From Cryptomeria japonica (lineage: Eukaryota > Streptophyta > Pinopsida > Cupressales > Cupressaceae): 64,000 nt of DNA. Under the pieces are notes generated by a model. The model saw only the letters and a list, made by a program, of their open reading frames with translations. It had not been told where the DNA came from and did no database searches. Location of the stretch: positions 243,463,218 through 243,527,217 of the forward strand of contig NC_081406.1 of NCBI RefSeq assembly GCF_030272615.1, in the 5' to 3' direction. Of this stretch, positions 46,906-57,405 are shown one piece after another. The first letter of the stretch is position 1; the number at the start of each line of letters is the position of its first letter. The position numbers were made by a program, and so were the translations under genes.

Positions 46906-48287
46906 AACATTGTGCAAGATCTCATTGATAGAGGTGACATTGAGATTGAGGGACATTCATCTAATCAAGAACATGAGATGTTTAAGGAACCGTTCCCAAA
47001 GCATGACAAAGGAAAAGGAAAAGTCACAGATGATCAAGCCAACTATACTAGAGCACCTTATAATTATGATTCTACTATCAATCACATCTCAATGGACAAT
47101 CATATCTCTACTATTACCATCAAGAGTAAAAATCCTGAGAGTCCTCCTCAGCGACCTAAGATTGTCCTAAGAGGTGTTGGATCTTCTTCCGAACCTACCT
47201 CTGAATGTCATGTTACAACCCGTCGAGGTAAGATTACGTTGCCAGGTGCCTCTACTAAAAATACCGCTTCCTCATCAACCAAGCCTGAGTATGACCTTGT
47301 AGAACAATTAGGGAAGACACCCGCGCTCATCTCCATTCTTGAGCTCTTACGCATATCCCCTGCTCATAAAGCTATCCTTGACAAAATCTTGAGAGACACT
47401 GCCGTCCCTACTGATCTGAACGTGGACCAGTTTCAAGCCATGGTGGGATACCTTTCCATTCCACATTCCCTCACATTCACAGAAGCCGATGACGCCTCCA
47501 TAAGTCAGCCTCATAATGCACCTTTACATGTTGAAGCCTTCATACACAAACATCGAATAAAGCGAGTCCTGATAGATGGAGGAGCAGGTCTAAACATTTG
47601 TACATTGAGCACAATTAAACAATTGGGATATTCTGATAAAGCTGTGAATTCAACAAATCAAATCACCATCAAGGCGTATGATGATGAAGAGCGTTCATCC
47701 AAGGGCACAGTCACATTACCTTTAAGAATTGGTCCAGTCACAAAGGATGTGGTCTGTCAAGTCCTAGATCTGGATCTCACATACAACATATTGCTAGGAC
47801 GTCCTTGGATTCATGAAATGAGGGCAGTCCCATCAACATATCATCAATGCATTAAGTTTCCTCATAATGGAGTCGAGGTAATAGTTAACGGTGATCCTAA
47901 TCCGTTCATATATTGCAATAACCTGAGATCACATACTGAGACCATCATCCCCAGTAATCGTGAGGCTACTCCTTCTTCGGCATACATTGACCCTGAATCA
48001 CTGAAACCTTCGACATCAAAACAAGGTGAACTTAAAGGCAAATTTCAAGACAAAGGCATGGGAGAATACACTTTGAATCAGACCATGTTTTTACGACAAG
48101 TCATAAGCTCTCCAAAAGAATATGGAAGGCCATATCCTAACAAGCAAATATCCATCATGATACTCAAATGGGATCCTACTACCTTTCAAAGATGGGGCGA
48201 ACTAGAAGAGGAAAATTTATACAAAATGCTTTACAAAGACATTGAAGAGGACACACATGATCAGATTAATATACCCTGTGAGAACTA

Positions 48288-48425
48288 TGGCAAAGGCTTC
48301 AAGATTCTACAAAGATTCGGGTATGATGGAAAAAGCCCTCTTGGGTTACGCAAAGAAGGCGTCATGGAGCCCTTACAACCTAAATTGACTGTAAGAAGAG
48401 AACGCTCAAAGGGACTTGGTTTTCT
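48288..48425 (+). other. G-patch domain after the protease
   Basis: Glycine pattern G-x-x-I-L-x-x-F-G-Y-x-G-x-x-x-x-G-L with a later ERSKGLGF. G-patch modules bind nucleic acid and also follow the protease in betaretroviruses. Its presence here is read from the glycine spacing and was not confirmed by a profile search. Confidence 0.65.
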
Positions 48426-49238
48426 GACTTCCAAGATACACACTAAAAGGACAGAGGAGGCATCACAAAGCAAAGTTGCCAAAGTTCAACAAGAGGATTA
48501 CTATTCCATAGATTCCAATGAATGGGAATGGGGTTCAGACAAATCCTCCAGTGACTATGAGCTCACTGAGACATTCAGAGAGCCAGATGAACCCACAGAA
48601 GAAGAGGAATTTTACAAAAAATTTAGAGTTGGTTAGGAAACAACTCATAAGGATTCCCCACAGTCTTCGTTTCAAGGTCTTAGGTTGAAATCACATAGGA
48701 TGAGGACACCTGTCCCGGAAGGCGCTACTAGTGATGACAATTTGGATTCGCTTGCGATCGAAACTGATGAGGAGAGTGCCATCGATGACCTCGACAATTG
48801 CCTCGATATACCCGAATATAACCACATCTTCACTCTTAGCCCTGCAAACTCTGAAAACATTAAAGGTCTTCCCCTTGTTCATCCCCAACTCATTGACTGG
48901 GATTATGAAGGATCAACACAATTTGATACATTTCAAAATGATGAAGCTATTATCGACTATCTTGGCATACGAGATGATCTTCCCCCTGGAGACCACAAAG
49001 CAGGATACATCATAGAACTCAACAACATGGCATATTTTGGTGAGGGTGTCGGACCTTCCAGTCGCAAAAATGTGAAAATAAGAACAAAACAAGGGTCTTA
49101 TGGCGAAAACCACATTGTGGCGCTATCTGATCCCAAAAAAGTAAAAAGAAAAGATGTATCTGAGGGCGAAAACCTCTCTGAGGCACCCGAAGATGGAAGG
49201 CTCGACATTCTCCCAGCATCATATGAGGAAAGTCATCC

Positions 49239-52200
49239 ATGTTGGCAAAGGAGACTATCAAGACAAACATTGGTACAGAAGAAGTTCCACACAACATATT
49301 CCTGGCTCAATCATTGATAGAGTCCGAAAGGACGAAATTCATAAGCTTCTTCAAAGAACGACAAATCAACTTTGCATGGTCATATGCTGATATGCCTGGA
49401 TTAGATCCGGATTTGGTAATGCATCATTTGACAATCAAACCGGGGGCAAAGCCAGTGAAACAGAAATTAAGGAAAATGCATCCACAAGTAGCATTACTAG
49501 TCAAAGCAGAGCTAGAGAAATTATTGGATGTCGGATTCATACGCCCAATTGATTATCCCGAATGGATCTCCAATTTAGTACCTGTCAGTAAACCAGATCG
49601 CAGCATCAGAATATGTACAGATTTTAGAGACATCAACAAAGCTTGTCTGAAAGATGACTTCCCATTACCAAATATCGACTTGATCGTTGATCTCACAGCA
49701 GGTCACGAAATGTTATCTTTAATGGATGGGTTCTCTGGTTATAATCAAATCAGGATTGCACCTGAAGATCAACATAAAATATCATTCACTTGTCTGTGGG
49801 GAACTTTCTGTTGGAATGTCATGCCCTTTGGGCTGAAAAATGCAGGTGATACATATCAAAGAGCAATGACCACTATCTTTCATGATCTCATGCACATAAC
49901 CGTGGAAGATTATGTTGATGATCTCTTGGGAAAATCAATAGATAGAGATACACATTTGGACATACTTTCAATCGTCTTTGATCGGTTGGAAAAATACAAG
50001 GTAAGACTAAACCCAAAGAAATGTGTCTTTGGAGTAACCTCCGGGAAGCTCCTTGGATTCATTGTATCCAAAAGAGGAATTGAAGCCGATCCAGCAAAAG
50101 TCAAGGCTATCTTGGATATGCCGCCGCCTAGAAATATCAGTCATATCCAAGATAAGTGTAATCCTTTCCAGCACCTGCTACATAAAAATATCAAGTTCAA
50201 ATGGGATGAGAACTGTCAACAAGCTTTTCAGACGCTCAAAGATTATCTTTTAAATCCGCCAGTTTTGATGCCACCAATTCCAGATCAGCCTTTGTTACTA
50301 TATATATCAGCTACTCCAACAGCACTGGGGGCACTCCTAGCACAACAAATAGCTGACGGCAAGGAAAAAGTAGTATACTATATCAGTCGCACATTGGTGG
50401 GATATGAGCTAAACTACACACCAATTGAGCGTGCATGTATCGTTGTGGTCTTTGCTTCACAAAAATTACGCCATTATATGCTCACTCATAAGACTAAGTT
50501 GATTGCAAGAATTGATCCATTAAAATATCTTCTCAACAAAGCTACACTTACTGGGCGACTGGCCAAATGGGTAATGATCCTGAGTGAATTCGACATCGAG
50601 TATGTGGACAGAAAAGCAATAAAAGGACAAGCACTCGCAGATCAATTGGCAGATGCCCCCATGATAGATGATGCTCCTCTAAATTCAGAATTTCTAGATG
50701 AGTCCATTTTAACAATATCACATGCAAAGCCATGGCAATTATACTTTGACGGCTCATACACACAGCACGGGGCAGGAGCTGGTATTCTCTTTATAACTCC
50801 TCAAGGCGATTCTATACCAAAATCATACTGCTTATCATTTCCCTGCACCAACAATATAGCAGAATATGAGGCATTAACAACTGGATTACGAATTGCAGTT
50901 CAGTGGAAGATCCAGGAACTTCATGTTTATGGGGATTCTCAACTTGTCATCCGTCAAGCAACTGATGATTACCAAACAAAAGATGAAAAACTAATGCCTT
51001 ACAAGCAATTGGTAGATGATTTGAAACAACACTTCACAAAGATAGATTTTGAGCAGATACCAAGAGAGCAGAATCGTGCTGCAGATGCCATGGCTACAAT
51101 TGCTTCGATGATTGATCTACCGCAAAATGAGACCTGCTACGAGTTCCTGGTAGACAACCTGTTGGTTCCTTCATATGAGATGACTCCTACTGAAATGATA
51201 TGCGTTGTTGGTCCCGAATCCCAGTTATATGGTTCCATATTCACATATCTTCGCGACAATATCTTACCTCCTGATCTATCAAATAACCAACACCGCACTT
51301 TCATTCGCCAATCCTCTCGATACGTCATTCTAGCTGATATCCTATACCGACGAGGTCTAGATGGAACTCTTCTTAGATGTTTAGAAAGCGACGAAGCTCA
51401 GATTGCGTTACGTGAAGTGCATGAAGGGATATGTGGTCCGCATACTAGTGGTCCTACCTTGGCCAAGAAACTCATCAGGACTAGATATTACTGGCCCACT
51501 ATGGAAACTGACTCATATCAGTTTGTCAAGAAATGTAAGCAATGTCAAATTCATGGAGATCTCATACATGCACCAGCACAAGAACTACAACCACTTGCGT
51601 CTCCTTGGCCCTTTTGTCAGTGGGGACTTGATCTCATAGGCAAGATTCACCCTCCTTCTTCCAATGGTCATAAATTCATTATCACAGCCATAGAGTATTT
51701 CACAAAGTGGATTGAAGCCGTGCCTCTCACACAAGTTACTGGGAAACAAATTGCTACCTTCATCCTGAACTATATCATTTGCCGATATGGTATTCCCAAT
51801 TCCATTATCACTGATAACGGGCGTCCCTTCAAAAATCAGGATGTTTGTGAACTCTGTGACCGCTTCCATATCTCCCATTGTTTCTCCACACCATATTACC
51901 CCCAAGGTAATGGCCAAGCTGAGGCGTCTAATAAAACAATTCTTAAAATCCTCAAAAAGACAGTCGACGACGCTGGCCGTAACTGGCATATCCAACTCAA
52001 TCCTGCACTTTGGGCCTATCGTACAAGTGTTCGCACACCTACAGGAGCTACACCCTACTCACTTGTCTATGGCGCTGAAGCCATCTTGCCTATTGAGGTC
52101 GAGTTACCTTCTTTACGGGTCTCTTTGAGAAACATAATCAACGATGAAGATTACAGGGTCTCTCGCTTACAAGAACTAGAACTGCTGGATGAACGAAGAC

Positions 52201-52481
52201 ACACTGCTTTTAATCATCTCAAGGCTTACCAACAGCGAATGAGTCGTAGCTACAATCACAAAGTCAAGCCTCGCACATTTTAGGTAGGTGACTTAGTTCT
52301 CAGAGAAAACCCCAAGAATCAGCAAGACAGAGATAAGAAGGGCAAGTTCGAACCAAACTGGCTTGGTCCTTACATCATCACAGCGGTATATGGATCTGGG
52401 GCATATCAGCTCTCAACTACAGAAGGTGAACCCTTGGAGGATCCTATCAACAGCATGCACCTTCGCAGGTTCTACAAATAA
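49239..52481 (+). pseudogene. Gypsy 4 pol: RT, RNase H, aRNase H, integrase; one in-frame TAG
   Basis: Open from 49239 to TAG 52281-52283 (1,014 codons), then in the same frame to TAA 52479-52481. RT: ICTDFRDINKAC, FSGYNQIRIAP, MPFGLKNAG, YVDDLL near residue 223. First RNase H: about 50290-50640 (PTALGALLAQ, YELNYTPIERAC). Second, archaeal-type RNase H: 50740-51110 (LYFDGSYTQHGAGAGI, NIAEYEAL, YGDSQLV, EQNRAADAMA). Integrase: HEGICGPH...CKQC finger, then Asp (GLDLIG), Asp (ITDNG) and Glu (GQAEASN) with D,D35E spacing. The C-terminal VGDLVLRENP...WLGPYII module follows the TAG. The frame is -1 relative to gag-protease. A short RT segment near 50130-50150 appears deleted. Confidence 0.94.
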
Positions 52482-54169
52482 TTCTCTGGAATATCCTAAT
52501 TCAAAAATACAAAAAAAATTATAAAACAAAAAAATTGTTACTTGGTGAAAACCTAGCAAACAGGCGCCTTGTGACACAAAAAAATTGAAAAATCGAAAAA
52601 AGTAAAGAGAAATAATTTCGTCCAACGATGAAAACCACTTCGGTGGCGCCCTGGGCAAGTACCATGGTGAAAACTGGGTCACCAGCGCCATGTGTAGAGA
52701 CTTTACTCCTCTCTCCTTCAGGATTCACTTTCATCCTCTCACTTTGCACACACTCACAACCTATTCACTCACAATAAACTTACCTATGCCCATCATGGCT
52801 TGTTATTGATCTACCCAAGATTGGTTAGCCATTCATAATAAACCCCCCTTTTTCACTCCCTTTCCATCCATAATAAAATCAGATTCTATCTGTGACTACG
52901 GCCAATCTTACGTCTAGTGATGGGTGTGGAACTGAGAACATCACATGTTTCGAGGAGTACAATTTCTTCTAGCTTCCTTCAAGTCTATTCATGCACAATC
53001 CGCAATAAAGCAACATTTGCATTGAAGATCCGCAATAAAGTTTCGTCTTCTCTGCAATAAAGTATCAGTTTCATGGATTCAGTCAGTTTCAGATGAGACA
53101 CAGCAGCAACAATGAGCTTCAACAAAATCAAATCTTTCAACAGACTCAGACAACATTATGGTTCAGTGTTAATCTATTCTTTTTGTGAAGGTGAACATTG
53201 TGACCTCAATCAAACATGACTTATACAAGTGACAAGAGACACTAAACTTGAGGACTACAGTGGATGTTGGTGTCGAGTCTTGGTTTTCTTTTGATTTTAT
53301 CTTTTTGGTGACATGTCTTTTAGCTTTTCCAGGATGTCTTTGACTAGAGATTCTATCTCCAGGATGTCTTTGACTAGAAAGGCGAGGATGGGGTATCGTC
53401 ACCTATTTGCATTTGTTGTCTATGGATTGTCTCTTAGTAATGCTATGACTTGTCCAAGGATATGAGGACACTGTGAGTTTAGTATGAACTGGGGCATTCC
53501 TTGTTTGTGACTGTCTTATCTCCATGCAAACAGGTACAATGACTTTCTGGGTCGAATAAATGCCTTGATTGTCATAACCTACTCGCCATAATAAAGCTCA
53601 ATGATGATAACGCACAAGAAGCTCTTTCAAGTTCATATCTTCTGTCTTCCATCCCCCTTTCTTGATTGACTTCCATTGTCCTTCTTGAGTCCGCGTAGCC
53701 CGCTATCACATGACTGAGTATAATGACACACCAAAAACATTTGCATTTCATATAGTTTACACCTGCATTACCACATATAAGTATTTCACATACATACGTA
53801 TAGATATCACAATTGCATCACATCCTGCACACAACACTTGTTAGCACAATTTACATTTGCATTATCATATTCATTTGCATTACATACATTCACATTTGCA
53901 TCATGCATCACCGATAAAACATAAAAGAACAAAAATATTGCATTGCATCCATATCATAAGCGTCCATATCATAAAACATACATTATAAGAAGCATCTCAT
54001 TACATAAGTACACATGCATATAGCTGCCGCAAAAATGAATCATCTCTCATATATAATCAAAATGGGTCATGATACAATGATGTCAAAAATCATATGGCTA
54101 CAAAATCACCCGCAGGTGTCTACAATACAAAAATGGTACAAATACTGATACAAGGGGAGCCCTCTATGG
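52482..54169. other. 1.7-kb spacer between pol and the antisense gene
   Basis: No gene on either strand. It contains ATGAAAACC...GGCGCC words near 52630 and 52670, three CCGCAATAAAG-like repeats at 53000-53055, an imperfect 30-bp direct repeat around 53310-53385 (CCAGGATGTCTTTGACTAGA), and a run of CATTTGCAT-type words at 53740-53930. The last could act as a 3' untranslated or insulating region between the two converging transcripts. Confidence 0.6.
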
Positions 54170-54198
54170 CTATGATGAACTCCCTCCCTCGGAGCCGC

Positions 54199-54305
54199 TT
54201 GGCCTCGACGGAGTCTGAGCTATAGAAGGACCCGCTCTAAGATCACCCTGCCTGTCTGGTGGTGGTTTTCTTGGCCTCGACGGAGTCTGAGCTATAGAAG
54301 GACCC
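54199..54305 (-). repeat. 72-bp direct repeat in the PMD gene 3' end
   Basis: 35 identical bases at 54199-54233 and 54271-54305, spaced 72 bp, encode GPSIAQTPSRP twice, so the duplication keeps the reading frame. Confidence 0.85.
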
Positions 54306-54711
54306 ATGACCCCACCACTAGATGCCTGCCTCCTCCGACTCCCTCCCGTAGCCGTCGCTGTCCGCGATGGTCTATGGAAGCTCCTCGCCCACTGATCTGC
54401 TGGCACTGCACCATAGTAGAGGTCCCTCCAATAACCAATCTCCTCTTCGGCTCACAAGACATATGCGTAGCCTGCTCCTGCGTCCTCCGTCGCCTGCCTC
54501 CCGGCCCTCAGTGATGTCTCAGCCTCAGTATAGCGCTAGATAGCCTGGTCTCTCTCTCGCTCAGTATCCCTGAGCCATGTCCTGAGTCGGTCCCTCTCCC
54601 GCTCCAGATCCTGGATCTCATCTGCCTGGCCCTGGCAGATCTCCCTGAGCTCAATCAGCTCATCCTCCTCTAGATCCCCACCCTCTGCCTCTGCCTGTGG
54701 CTCTCCCTCTA

Positions 54712-54895
54712 CGGGTACCTGCCCCTGTGCATGTCTCTATACCTGTGCTGGTGCCTGAATGGGTACCTGTCTCTGTGCATGCCTAGGTACCTGCACCTGT
54801 CTCTGACCCTGCACCTGTGCCTATACTGGCACCTGTCCCTGTACCTGTCCCTGTCTCGGTCCCTGTGCTGCTGGTACCTGCAGGGGCAATCCACC
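54712..54895 (-). repeat. GGTACCTG/CCCTGT minisatellite in the PMD gene
   Basis: Imperfect copies of GGTACCTGTCCCTGT-like units encode a Gln-Val-Pro-rich linker on the minus strand. The unit favours multiples of 3, which keeps the frame. Two of the gene's six stops lie in it, both TAG where neighbouring repeats have CAG. Confidence 0.75.
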
Positions 54896-56221
54896 GCGAC
54901 CCCTCACCACCTGGGCCGGTCCCTCCTGTCCACCCTCCCTCTGAGGTGCCACCCTCCTCTCCCCAACTACTCCCCTCCGCCTCCGTCGGCCTCGGCCTCC
55001 ATCACCCCCACCATCATCATCATCATCTCCTCCTACCTCTCCCTCCAGCAACTCTCCTGGATCTGTCAGTCGAGGGAATAGATGCTCTGCCTAGTATGCC
55101 GAGTACTCTGCATCCATACCTGCATCCTCAATCTCTGGCCACATATCCCAGGGTAGGGGAACCATCTCTGCCAGCTGGGTAACTACCTGATCATATGACA
55201 ACAGCGGTCCAAACTGCGCCTGATCCCTGACTGTACGGGCATACATACCCGAGCCTCGTGGCATCCTCTGAATCCTGCCATACTGTCTGCATACCCTATC
55301 CACCAACTGTCTCTCTAGTATGTAGGGCATCCGCCCAATCAAATATCTGCTCCTGAAGGTATAAGGCAGCTCCACTGCATCATCCTCCCACTCCTCACAC
55401 CCCAGATACGGCCTCCAAATGACTACATCAATGTCATCTATCACACGCCTCCAGTGCTCTAACCTGCCAATCCGAGGCTGTGAAGTAATCATATCATAAA
55501 GATGTACAAAACTCCACCCATGACCTCTGCCCCTGAAGTGTATCGGCCGTGTGATAGGCAGATGCTCGTATGCCCACACCTGTAGTAGTGTCACTCCACA
55601 GCCCAATCCCACTGATCCATGGTAGACGAACTGGTGCAGCTCATAATACAGGTGTGCCAAGACACATGGACCCCATGCATATCTGGTGTGCTAAGTCACC
55701 ATTGTCTCCAGTTCTCCTCCCCAGCCAACTGCCAACCCCCGTGTCACCCTATCTGGACACAAGAACCCACTGATGGCTCCTCCGATCACAGCTGGCAAAG
55801 CTAACCCTGTCATAGTCATGGTATCCCATGCCACATGCCCTGCTCTCATCTCCAGCCTGAGATCTTGGAACACCCATCTTAGCGCCTCTCTGTCTCCATC
55901 TCGATTGTATGGGATCAGCTCTCCATCGATCGGTATGTGCAATATCCTATAGACATCCTCAAGGGTCACTGTCATCTCCCCCATCGGCAAATGAAAAGTG
56001 CAAGTCTCAGAGTGCCATCTCTCCGCCAGCGCAGTCAGCAGTCCCATGTTCGCCTGAAACTCAGGCACATATAATACATGTCTAAGGCCCATCTCCTCGA
56101 TGGCAGCTCTGTCCTCAAACGATAACTCTGGTCGCAACCTCTGTGTGGATGGGAATCTTTCCCGTGACTCTAGCATAGGCAGATACTCCTGCAGTTAAAC
56201 AATCGAATCATGTCAGTCATT

Positions 56222-56501
56222 GTGGCATTCACTGTTCATCACAAAATGCTACTTGCTATCTAAATGCATATGGTTATCTACCCTAGTGACACTCACTGTT
56301 CATCACAAAGTGTTGCTATCTATCCTAGTAGTGCTCCCTCTTCATCACAAAGTACTACGTGTGTGACATTCCCTGTTCATCACAAAGTGTTACTCACATT
56401 TTGCACTCCCTGTTCATCACAAAGTGCAGTTCATACTTTGGGTACTCCCTGTTCATCACAAAGTACTCTATCCTGGTACTCCCTGTTCATCACAAAGTGC
56501 C
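56222..56501 (+). repeat. Seven short hairpins with constant loop and co-varying arms
   Basis: Each unit has a near-constant CCCTGTTCATCACAA loop and arms that differ between units yet stay complementary: 56222-56252, 56286-56316, 56328-56358, 56363-56393, 56402-56428, 56442-56466 and 56475-56501. Examples are GTAGTGCT/AGTACTAC, TGCACT/AGTGCA and GTACT/AGTAC. On plus-strand RNA every imperfect pair is G-U (seven in total). Confidence 0.88.
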
Positions 56502-56635
56502 TTGATCTATCCTAGTCTTCCTAGAGGACCTGCTTGAGTGTATCCTCTCAGCAGCTTATCCAATCGACAGCGTATGATCATCACAGAACTGTCGATTTGA
56601 CTTAGAAGACCAAAACCTTGCATTTTCACACATAA

Positions 56636-56882
56636 ACGCGTTTTAAACTCACAAACGCGCCTCTTGACTGCACAAGCACGCTTACACAACGCAAACGCAC
56701 CTGTTTGACATAAACGTGCCTACATTATGCACAAATGCGACTTTGTAACATAAACGCGCCTAAACAACGTAGACGCGGCCGCATTCGACACAAACACGGT
56801 TACAGACGCATACGCGCCTGGCACCGACACAGACGCACCTGGCGGACACAGACGCGCCTGGCACTGACGTAGACGCGGTTAC
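56636..56882 (-). repeat. GCGTCTGTG-motif array in the PMD intron, about 15 copies
   Basis: On the plus strand copies read ACGCGCC, CAGACGCACC or AGACGCGG about every 15-20 bp. On the minus strand they are GCGTCTGTGTC-like, the same motif as in the gag leader (42917-43152, 44371-44522) but on the strand of the PMD transcript. Confidence 0.85.
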
Positions 56883-57150
56883 ACATTTTTGCACTTTTTT
56901 GTGCCCTATTCCTAAGCCCATTTATTGCTAAACTACCATACATTAATGAAAAAATTGAAAAGCGTCAAAGTACGAGGAGGTTTGGTGGTACTTACCGGCT
57001 CTCCTGCCTCTGCTGGCCTCTGAAATCGGCGAACGCGGTCGAATCTGTGTATGAAAGCCATCGCTGCTGACTGCTGCTGCTCTTTTCTCGATCTGCACTG
57101 TGATCTCATGAGGGTGTAGATGACAATGAGGATGTATTTTGCCCGTGGTC

Positions 57151-57159
57151 TATCTTATA
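57151..57159 (-). promoter_or_regulatory. TATA-like box of the antisense PMD gene
   Basis: Minus-strand CTATAAGATA, about 90 bp upstream of the ATG at 57061. It gives a predicted start near 57125 and a short 5' untranslated region. This would make the antisense gene independent of the LTR promoter. Confidence 0.5.
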
Positions 57160-57258
57160 GCCTACCCTAGCCCTTGCCTTCATTTCCCGAGTCAGTATTC
57201 TTCATCCTGTGACTTTGTCACTTTATTCGGTCAGTCCATTCTAGCCTTTCTTTCTTAT

Positions 57259-57305
57259 CGAGAGATTGTCTGCAATCTTTTCAGACATTTTCATCCAATC
57301 TCTCG
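57259..57305. repeat. Perfect 10-bp inverted repeat near the 3' LTR
   Basis: CGAGAGATTG at 57259-57268 and CAATCTCTCG at 57296-57305, with a 27-base loop, about 100 bp before the polypurine tract and upstream of the PMD promoter. Confidence 0.8.
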
Positions 57306-57390
57306 AGGGGGCATATTATTCCCATTCTGGGGCAACTTTGTATCAGTTCATCTTATCTTCTTTGAAACAACGCGACAAGCCGCATTGTCT

Positions 57391-57405
57391 CAAAGAGGGC
57401 CAAAA
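57391..57405 (+). other. Polypurine tract of gypsy 4
   Basis: CAAAGAGGGCCAAAA directly precedes the 3' LTR. A second G-run, CTCGAGGGGGCAT, lies at 57301-57313. Confidence 0.7.

Larger units (their letters stand above)
45013..49240 (+). pseudogene. Gypsy 4 gag-protease with G-patch, two in-frame stops
   Basis: The frame starts at ATG 45013 (MVETRLQKSRR) and stays in one phase to about 49227, interrupted only by TGA 45388-45390 and TAG 48634-48636. The largest open part is 45415-48636 (1,073 codons). Order: N-terminal coiled module, Gln/Tyr-rich region, gag domain (about 46050-46450; FDKYRGKGDPKAHI, LPPGIKSWGDLAEAFI), Cys/His knuckle (46852-46900), aspartic protease (47560-47830; RVLIDGGAGLNIC) and a G-patch (48288-48420; RFGYDGKSPLGLRKEG). 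Past the TAG an acidic linker continues to 49227. The knuckle reads CEFHKSKGHKTGNF, with Phe where gypsy 3 has the last Cys. Each stop is one C-to-T step from a sense codon. Confidence 0.92.
56189..56995 (-). other. Predicted intron of the antisense PMD gene
   Basis: 807 bp from GTAAGT (donor, minus strand 56995) to CTGCAG (acceptor, 56189). Both flanking exon frames are phase 0 and agree. It contains the hairpin array (56222-56501) and the motif array (56636-56882), leaving about 150 bp of other sequence. Confidence 0.75.
54170..57061 (-). pseudogene. Antisense two-exon plant mobile domain (PMD) gene carried by gypsy 4
   Basis: Exon 1 is 57061-56996: ATG in a good context (GCGATGGCT), 22 codons, ending CCG|GTAAGTACC. 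The intron is 56995-56189, ending TTTAACTGCAG. Exon 2 (56188-54173) continues in phase 0 for 672 codons to TAG 54172-54170. The PMD lies in exon 2: GLLTALAERWHSETCTFHLP, GEMTVTLEDVYRILHIPIDG, then after the first stop YYELHQFV, LLQVWAYEHLPITRP and LVDRVCRQYGRIQRMP. This matches the PMD of MAIN/MAIL-type proteins and of transposon-borne relatives. The C-terminal half is low-complexity: Asp/Gly/Arg-rich, Gln-Val-Pro repeats, a charged probable coiled coil (54660-54540) and a duplicated GPSIAQTPSRP. Six in-frame stops: TAG at 55691, 55091, 54821, 54737 and 54536; TGA at 54452. Function in the element is unknown. Confidence 0.85.

Noticed and set aside
48285-48482. Minus-strand frame opposite the G-patch region
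   Set aside because: Shadow of the gag-protease frame.
49220-49245. Programmed -1 ribosomal frameshift site
   Set aside because: No X-XXY-YYZ heptamer or clear downstream pseudoknot; a single-base deletion explains it more simply. Kept only as an alternative.
54731-55182. Plus-strand Leu/Pro/His-rich frames opposite the PMD gene
   Set aside because: They are antisense shadows of the PMD low-complexity region; PMD motifs and splice phase support the minus strand.
56222-56501. CRISPR-like array (constant repeat, variable intervals)
   Set aside because: Plant retrotransposon context; intervals vary in length and the variable bases are complementary arms of hairpins, not spacers.
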